This document shows, in pieces, positions 5,524 to 9,745 of a stretch of DNA of 9,745 nucleotides; positions within the stretch are counted from its first letter, which is position 1; every line of letters starts with the position of its first letter. Origin of the DNA: Haloarculaceae archaeon (lineage in GTDB: Archaea > Halobacteriota > Halobacteria > Halobacteriales > Haloarculaceae); assembly GCA_018609945.1 (NCBI GenBank), contig JAHENO010000274.1, forward strand, positions 1 to 9,745, in the 5' to 3' direction. A program made the position numbers and the translations under genes. Below the pieces are notes generated by a model. The model was not told the origin of the DNA. It was given only the letters and a program-made list of their open reading frames with translations, and did not search any database.

Positions 5524-6822
5524 ATGGCCCTCACGCTCGCAGCCATGGGCGCGGTCGCCATCCTCGTGTTGACCGCGATCAGCGGGTTCTTCTCCAGCAG
5601 CGAACTCGCGGTCTTCTCGGTGTCGCGCCACCGGATCGACGCGCTGGTCGCCGCGGGAAAGCCGGGATCGGCCGCACTCAAGCGATTGCGCGATGACCCG
5701 CACCGCTTTTTGGTGACCGCCTTGGTCAGCAACAACGTCGCGAACATCGCCGCGGCCAGCGTCGCGACGGCCGTTCTCGTCGAATTTCTCCCGGCCGGTC
5801 AGGCCGCGACGGGCGCGACGGCGTTCACGAGCTTTTTCGTCATCGTCTTCGGCGAGATTGCCCCCAAGTCCTACGCCGTCGCACACGCCGAGCGCCACGC
5901 GCTCCGGGTCGCCCGACCCGTGGCGGTCCTCCAGCGAATCCTCTGGCCAATATTGGTCGTCTTCGAGGTAGTGACGGGGGCGCTCAACCGTGTGACCGGC
6001 GGCGAATCGAACTTCGAGAGCTACATCACCCGCGAGGAGATCGAGACTATCGTCCTCAGCGGCGAGACCAGCGGCGTCCTCGACACCGAGGAGAGTGCGA
6101 TGATCCGGGGCGTCCTCGACCTGGAGAAGACGGCCGTCAGGGGCGTGATGGTCCCGCGGACGGCGATCACGGCGGTGTCGATCGACGCATCCCTCGGGGA
6201 ACTGATCGAGACCTGCTGGCGCGAGCACGTGATGCGCGTGCCCGTCTACGGCGACACTCGCGACGACGTCCGCGGCGTCGTCGACCTCCGCGACGCGCTC
6301 CGGGTCCAGGCGGAGGGTGGCACCCTTGACGAGGTGCTGACCGAGGCCGTCTTCGTGCCCGCGGTCAAGCCGGTCGACGAACTGTTGACCGAGATGCAAC
6401 TGGAGGGCTTTCGCATGGCCATCGTCGTCGACGAGTTCGGCACGGTCGTCGGCCTGGCAACCCTGGAGGACGTCATCGAGGAGGTCGTCGGCGAGATCTT
6501 CGACGGGGACGAGACCGACCCGGTACGGGTCGTCGACGCCGACACGGCGGTCGTCAACGGCTGGGCGACCGTCGATTACGTCAACGACCGCCTCGGGCTC
6601 GCCCTCCAGACCGACGGCCCCTTCGAGACGGTGGCCGGCCTCGTCAACCACCACACCGGCCGGCTCGCAGAGGAGGGCGACCGCGTCGAACTCGGCGACG
6701 TCGTCGTCACGGTGCTCGACGCCACCGAGCGGCGCGTCCGCCGGGTCCGCATCGACTGGACGGCCGAGGCCGGCGTGGCCGATCAGTTTCCACACGTCGG
6801 CGGGTCGTCGACCGAAGGGTGA
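5524..6822 (+). CDS. CNNM/CorC-type membrane protein (DUF21-CBS-CBS-CorC_HlyC), likely Mg2+ transporter
   Basis: The gene encodes 432 residues with the family's domain order. A DUF21/CNNM membrane domain spans about 1-165, with membrane segments near 5-22, 63-89, 98-118 and 133-153. It includes the signature SGFFSSSELAVFSVSRHRID (20-39) and FGEIAPKSYA (109-118). A CBS pair follows at about 205-325, starting at GVMVPRTAI (207-215) and ending with VVDEFGTVVGLATLEDVIEEVVGEI (301-325). A CorC_HlyC domain lies at about 335-412. Relatives (archaeal CorB, bacterial CorC, animal CNNM) export or handle Mg2+, and the CBS pair binds Mg-ATP. The older name hemolysin is a misnomer. Ion and direction are inferred from the family. 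A separate promoter is visible, and SRP54 follows after 93 bases with its own promoter, so the two need not form an operon. Confidence 0.92.
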   Translation: MALTLAAMGAVAILVLTAISGFFSSSELAVFSVSRHRIDALVAAGKPGSAALKRLRDDPHRFLVTALVSNNVANIAAASVATAVLVEFLPAGQAATGATAFTSFFVIVFGEIAPKSYAVAHAERHALRVARPVAVLQRILWPILVVFEVVTGALNRVTGGESNFESYITREEIETIVLSGETSGVLDTEESAMIRGVLDLEKTAVRGVMVPRTAITAVSIDASLGELIETCWREHVMRVPVYGDTRDDVRGVVDLRDALRVQAEGGTLDEVLTEAVFVPAVKPVDELLTEMQLEGFRMAIVVDEFGTVVGLATLEDVIEEVVGEIFDGDETDPVRVVDADTAVVNGWATVDYVNDRLGLALQTDGPFETVAGLVNHHTGRLAEEGDRVELGDVVVTVLDATERRVRRVRIDWTAEAGVADQFPHVGGSSTEG

Positions 6823-6885
6823 GTGCGGGAGCCGCGCCGGTACTCGCCTCGCGGGGACCAGTCCGTCCGAGCCGTCGAGCAAAGC

Positions 6886-6891
6886 CTTTAC
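6886..6891 (+). promoter_or_regulatory. TATA-like box of SRP54
   Basis: CTTTAC is centred about 27 bases upstream of ATG 6916, matching the spacing used by neighbouring genes. It argues against the GTG at 6823, which would add a 31-residue basic leader. Confidence 0.5.
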
Positions 6892-6915
6892 CGACGCAGG
6901 CGCGTACCGGAGAGC

Positions 6916-8331
6916 ATGGTACTCGACGATCTGGGTTCGTCTCTCCGGAGCACGCTGAACGACCTCCGGGGGAAGTCCCGCATCTCCGAGGAAGACGTCG
7001 ACGAGGTGGTCAGGGAGATCCAGCGCTCGCTGATCCAGGCCGACGTCGACATCGCTCTCGTCCAAGACCTCTCTGACAGCATCAGGAACCGGGCGCTCGA
7101 CGAGGAGCCGCCGGCCGGCACCTCCCCCCGGGACTGGGTGTTGCGCATCGTCTACGAGGAACTGGTCGGCCTGCTGGGGGAGTCGACGGAACTGCCCCTG
7201 GAGAACCAGACCATCCTGCTCGCGGGCCTGTACGGGTCGGGCAAGACCACCACCGCCGCCAAGATCGCCTGGTGGTTCTCGAAGAAGGGGCTGCGGCCGG
7301 CGATCATCCAGACCGACACCGACCGGCCGGGCGCCTACGACCAGGCCAAGCAGATGGCCGAGAACGCCGAGGTGGACTTCTACGGCGACCCCGACGCCGA
7401 GGACCCGGTCGAGATCGCCCGCGAGGGACTGGCGGCGACCGAAGACGCCGAGGTCCGTATCGTCGACACCGCGGGCCGTGACGCGCTGAACCGGGAACTG
7501 GTCGACCAGATCGAGGACATCGAGGCCGCCGCCGACCCCGACCGGAACCTGCTGGTCCTGGACGCCGCGATGGGCCAGAGCGCCAAGAACCAGGCCCAGG
7601 AGTTCGAGGAATCCATCGGCATCGACGGCGTCGTCATCACCAAACTCGACGGGACCGCGAAGGGGGGCGGCGCGCTGGCGGCGGTCGACCAGACCGACTC
7701 GACGATTGCCTTCCTCGGGACCGGCGAGACGGTCAAGGACATCGAGCGCTTCGAGCCATCGGGCTTCGTCTCCCGCCTGCTCGGGATGGGCGACCTCGAA
7801 CAGCTCGCCGAGCGCGTCGAGCGCGCGATGGCCGAAACCCAGGAGGAAGCAGACGACTGGGAACCAGAGGACATCCTGGAGGGGTCGTTCACGCTCCGGG
7901 ACATGCGCAAGCAGATGAACGCGATGAACCGGATGGGCCCGCTCGACCAGGTGATGGACATGATCCCCGGGATGGGCGGGGGGCTCATGGACCAGTTGCC
8001 CGACGACGCGATGGACATCACCGAGGAGCGGATGCGGGATTTCGACGTCATCATGGACTCGATGACCGAGGAGGAACTCGAGAACCCCCGCGTCGTCGGC
8101 GCCAGCAGGACCGGGCGGATCGCACGCGGGTCCGGCAAGCCCGAAGAGCGGGTCCGCGAACTCCTCGAACAGCACCGGATGATGGAACGGACCATCAAGC
8201 AGTTCCAGGGCATGGGCGACGCCGACATGGAGCGGATGATGCAACAGATGCAACAGGGTGGCGGCCCCGGCATGGGTGGTCCCGGCGGCCCCGGCATGGG
8301 CGGGGGCGGTGGCGGTCCGTTCGGCGACTGA
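6916..8331 (+). CDS. srp54: Signal recognition particle 54 kDa GTPase (SRP54/Ffh)
   Basis: The gene encodes 471 residues of the SRP GTPase that binds signal sequences emerging from the ribosome and, with 7S RNA and the receptor FtsY, delivers them to the Sec translocon. The helical N domain covers about 1-95. The G domain carries GLYGSGKTTTAAKIA (104-118), the insertion-box region TDTDRPGAYDQ (133-143), DTAGRD (184-189) and TKLDGTAKGGGAL (242-254), then GTGE (268-271). The M domain, about 325-450, is Met-rich (MRKQMNAMNRM, MDMIPGM, MMQQMQQ) and contains the RNA-binding GSGKPEERVRELL (405-417). The tail after 448 is Gly/Met/Pro repeat, as in other haloarchaeal SRP54s. ATG 6916 begins the canonical MVLDDLGSSLR. 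A thioesterase gene follows after 37 bases and may be on the same message. Confidence 0.97.
   Translation: MVLDDLGSSLRSTLNDLRGKSRISEEDVDEVVREIQRSLIQADVDIALVQDLSDSIRNRALDEEPPAGTSPRDWVLRIVYEELVGLLGESTELPLENQTILLAGLYGSGKTTTAAKIAWWFSKKGLRPAIIQTDTDRPGAYDQAKQMAENAEVDFYGDPDAEDPVEIAREGLAATEDAEVRIVDTAGRDALNRELVDQIEDIEAAADPDRNLLVLDAAMGQSAKNQAQEFEESIGIDGVVITKLDGTAKGGGALAAVDQTDSTIAFLGTGETVKDIERFEPSGFVSRLLGMGDLEQLAERVERAMAETQEEADDWEPEDILEGSFTLRDMRKQMNAMNRMGPLDQVMDMIPGMGGGLMDQLPDDAMDITEERMRDFDVIMDSMTEEELENPRVVGASRTGRIARGSGKPEERVRELLEQHRMMERTIKQFQGMGDADMERMMQQMQQGGGPGMGGPGGPGMGGGGGGPFGD
8260..8300 (+). repeat. Short tandem repeat encoding the Gly/Met tail of SRP54
   Basis: A 17-base unit, GGCGGCCCCGGCATGGG, occurs at 8260-8276 and again exactly at 8284-8300, a period of 24 bases or eight residues (the GGPGMGG pattern). 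It is part of the coding sequence and probably varies in copy number between strains. Confidence 0.7.
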
Positions 8332-8368
8332 TCGACAGAGCCAATCGTACGGCCCGCCCAGCGCCGGC

Positions 8369-8770
8369 ATGGGAAAGTTCGACCACGAGACCGAGATTGC
8401 CGTCCGGTTCAGGGATATCGACGCGATGGGGCACGTGAACAACGCGGTCTTTTCGACCTACGTCGAACAGGCCCGCGTGGAGTACCTCGCGGACGTCGTC
8501 GGCGGCGAGGTCCCCGACGTCGGCGCGGTGCTGGCAGACCTGCACATCGACTTCGAGCGCCCCATCGAGTACGGGGAGTCGGTCGTGGTCCACACCCGCG
8601 TCGACGAACTCGGCGCGGCGAGCATCCCGGTGGTCCACGAGGTACGTGCCGACGGCGACCGCGCCGCGACGGCGGAGGCGCTGATGGTCGCCTACGACAG
8701 CGACGCTGGCGAATCGCGACCGATTCCCGAGACCTGGCGCGAAAGAATCCGGGCACACGAGGGCTGGTGA
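8369..8770 (+). CDS. Hotdog-fold acyl-CoA thioesterase (4HBT family)
   Basis: The 133-residue protein has the single-hotdog length and the 4-hydroxybenzoyl-CoA thioesterase/YbgC-type signature VRFRDIDAMGHVNNAVFSTYVEQARVEYL (12-40). Asp16/Asp18, with GHVNN at 21-25, mark the active-site turn and following helix. The later block DLHIDFERPIEYGESVVVHTRVDELG (57-82) is the usual central strand region. Such enzymes hydrolyse acyl-CoA thioesters as dimers or tetramers in the cytosol. The substrate cannot be told from sequence. ATG 8369 lies 37 bases after the SRP54 stop with no Shine-Dalgarno site and no convincing TATA box, so read-through from SRP54 is plausible. A longer upstream frame overlaps the SRP54 tail and is Gly/Pro repeat, so it was rejected. 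An acyl-CoA ligase is nearby on the other strand, but nothing shows that they act together. Confidence 0.88.
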   Translation: MGKFDHETEIAVRFRDIDAMGHVNNAVFSTYVEQARVEYLADVVGGEVPDVGAVLADLHIDFERPIEYGESVVVHTRVDELGAASIPVVHEVRADGDRAATAEALMVAYDSDAGESRPIPETWRERIRAHEGW

Positions 8771-8850
8771 CGACGTGCCGATACTGATACTGCCGGCTGT
8801 AAGCCACTGAAGAATTTCGATCCCTCGGGGGGACGGACATTCTCGCGAAT

Positions 8851-9069
8851 TTACAGGACGAACGAGATGATAGCCAGAACGACGAATATGATGACGAGCC
8901 ATTTTGCGATCTGCATGCTGAGCCCGGCAATCCCCTTCGCACCGAGAATTCCCGCTACGACCGCGAGTATCAGGAACAGGATCGCGAGTTCGATGAACCC
9001 ACCTCCGAACTGCAGCGGGGCTAACTGTGCTGGTGCCGATAGATCCATGGCTGCTTGGCCGAGCATCAT
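8851..9069 (-). CDS. Small membrane protein, DUF1328-like
   Basis: The gene encodes 72 residues. An N-terminal stretch of about 22 residues (Ala/Leu/Gln) is followed by two membrane helices, IELAILFLILAVVAGILGA (26-44) and AKWLVIIFVVLAIISFVL (55-72), joined by KGIAGLSMQI (45-54). The helix-GxxGIAG-loop-helix plan, with the second helix reaching the very C terminus, matches the widespread DUF1328 family of small inner-membrane proteins. Their function is unknown, though they are often stress-associated in bacteria. Two adjacent Met codons (9067-9069 and 9064-9066) are both possible starts. The TATA box at 9096-9101 suits either. The gene is convergent with the thioesterase (80 bases between stops) and divergent from the oxidoreductase. 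Confidence 0.82.
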   Translation of the reverse strand: MMLGQAAMDLSAPAQLAPLQFGGGFIELAILFLILAVVAGILGAKGIAGLSMQIAKWLVIIFVVLAIISFVL

Positions 9070-9095
9070 GTCGGTACATCACATGCTCGGGAGGG

Positions 9096-9101
9096 TAATT
9101 A
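9096..9101 (-). promoter_or_regulatory. TATA box of the DUF1328-like gene
   Basis: TAATTA, centred in the 8-bp palindrome GTAATTAC (9095-9102), is about 29 bases upstream of the start at 9069. A leaderless transcript is likely. Confidence 0.5.
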
Positions 9102-9270
9102 CTGCTGCATGGTGCATCATACTACCTACGTTTGATTGATGCTGTCCAGTATGCAAAGCTGAATTCGCGCAAGTATCGCCGTCAGTATGAACCGAGAGAG
9201 AGACCGTTTTCGGACCGGACGTGGGCGACTGTCTCTCGACGAACGAGTGACACCTCGACGCCGGGATGCG

Positions 9271-9280
9271 TATCTTTTTG
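9271..9280 (+). promoter_or_regulatory. TATA-like box of the oxidoreductase
   Basis: TATCTTTTTG is centred about 29 bases upstream of ATG 9305 and about 17 bases from the in-frame GTG at 9293, so it favours the ATG start. Confidence 0.4.
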
Positions 9281-9304
9281 AGCGTGACCCGTGTGCCTTC
9301 GAGT

Positions 9305-9745
9305 ATGCCGACAAGCGTTCTCGCACCCGAAGACTGGGACGACACCGCAGCACTCGCAGAACAGGCCGAATCGCTGGGGTATCACGGCATCTGGCTGACG
9401 GAACTCTGGGGCCGCGACGCGTTCGTCTCGCTGTCGCAGGCCGCGACGGTCACCGACGACCTCGAACTCGGGACGGCCATCGTCAACGTCTACGGCCGCT
9501 CGCCGGCGACGCTCGCACAGGCGACCGCCACGCTCGTCAACGTCGCCGGCGACCGCGTCCGCCTCGGACTGGGGACCAGTACCAAGAAAGCCATCGAGGA
9601 CCTCCACGGGATGGAATTCGAGAATCCTCCGCGTCGCCTCCACGAGTCCGTCGAACTCACCCGGGAGTTCCTCACCGCCGACGGCCGGGTCCACTACGAG
9701 GGGGAGATGTTTGACGTCGCGGACTTCCCCGCGCTGGGTGCCGAC
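9305..9745 (+). CDS. LLM-class flavin/F420-dependent oxidoreductase, N-terminal part (cut by window edge)
   Basis: The frame stays open for 147 codons from ATG 9305 to the last base, so the C-terminal half lies outside the window. The protein starts with a luciferase-like TIM-barrel pattern: DTAALAEQAESLGYHGIWLTELWGRDAF (12-39), then LELGTAIVNVYGRSPATLAQATATL (53-77), and RVRLGLGTSTKKAIEDLHGM (84-103), where the short LGLGTS strand-turn contributes to cofactor binding. Residues 109-136 (RRLHESVELTREFLTADGRVHYEGEMFD) are the usual helix and insertion of the family. In haloarchaea, members like this normally use coenzyme F420, as in methylene-tetrahydromethanopterin reductase relatives. The substrate is unknown. 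The first beta strand is short compared with typical family starts. The start is supported by the TATA-like box at -29. Confidence 0.88.
   Translation, partial: MPTSVLAPEDWDDTAALAEQAESLGYHGIWLTELWGRDAFVSLSQAATVTDDLELGTAIVNVYGRSPATLAQATATLVNVAGDRVRLGLGTSTKKAIEDLHGMEFENPPRRLHESVELTREFLTADGRVHYEGEMFDVADFPALGAD

Noticed and set aside
6823..6915. 31-residue extension of SRP54 from GTG 6823
   Set aside because: It is Arg-rich and non-conserved, and it crosses the TATA-like box. The canonical start MVLDDLG lies at 6916.
5362..8442. Open frame of 1026 codons on the - strand, antisense to the CNNM-type gene and SRP54
   Set aside because: Both + strand genes have full domain motifs. Long antisense frames are expected in GC-rich haloarchaeal DNA where GAC/GTC-type codons make stops rare on the other strand. 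The translated product has no recognisable motif.
8771..8850. Convergent gap with ATACTGATACTG
   Set aside because: A two-copy 6-base repeat and a short GC hairpin are not enough to call an element or terminator.
9114..9142. GCATCA/TGATGC inverted repeat between the DUF1328-like gene and the oxidoreductase
   Set aside because: Six-base arms with a 17-base spacer are expected by chance in a window this size.
9198..9237. GAGAGAC/GTCTCTC inverted repeat upstream of the oxidoreductase
   Set aside because: The arms are only 7 bp, made of simple GA repeats, and 26 bases apart. This is too weak to separate from chance.
9187..9714. Open frame of 175 codons on the + strand overlapping the LLM oxidoreductase
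   Set aside because: It is an Arg-rich out-of-frame shadow. The other frame from 9305 has LLM-family motifs and runs to the window edge.

Overview
The window looks like a piece of a haloarchaeal chromosome (class Halobacteria). It is GC-rich, and the predicted proteins are strongly acidic and full of Asp/Glu. Several starts lack a Shine-Dalgarno site and instead have a TATA-like box centred about 27-30 bases upstream, as in leaderless haloarchaeal transcripts. The carotenoid genes are those of the C50 pigment bacterioruberin. Genus cannot be judged from the sequence alone.

Layout. (1) 1-3228 is a bacterioruberin cluster: the 3' end of a CrtI-family carotenoid desaturase (probably crtD), lyeJ (lycopene elongase, UbiA fold) and cruF (hydratase) on the + strand, then crtB (phytoene synthase) on the - strand, convergent with cruF. 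CrtB makes phytoene, which is desaturated to lycopene. LyeJ, CrtD and CruF then extend, desaturate and hydrate it. A 303-base gap between lyeJ and cruF is packed with short hairpins. (2) 3229-3784 holds a small acidic helical protein divergent from crtB, with a perfect 10-bp inverted repeat in the shared promoter region, and then a convergent 3' region with an unusual long inverted repeat. (3) 3785-5365 (-) is an acyl-CoA ligase. (4) 5524-8770 (+) holds a CNNM/CorC-type membrane protein, SRP54 and a hotdog thioesterase. (5) 8851-9069 (-) is a small DUF1328-like membrane protein. (6) 9305-9745 (+) is the N-terminal part of an LLM-class (probably F420-dependent) oxidoreductase cut by the window edge.

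Most of the window is core haloarchaeal content. I found no tRNA, rRNA, CRISPR array, insertion sequence or recognisable defence system. The items that standard annotation would not explain are three non-coding structures: the crtB operator-like palindrome (3263-3284), the imperfect inverted repeat of about 21 bp with a nested hairpin (3701-3788), and the hairpin-rich lyeJ-cruF spacer (1106-1408).
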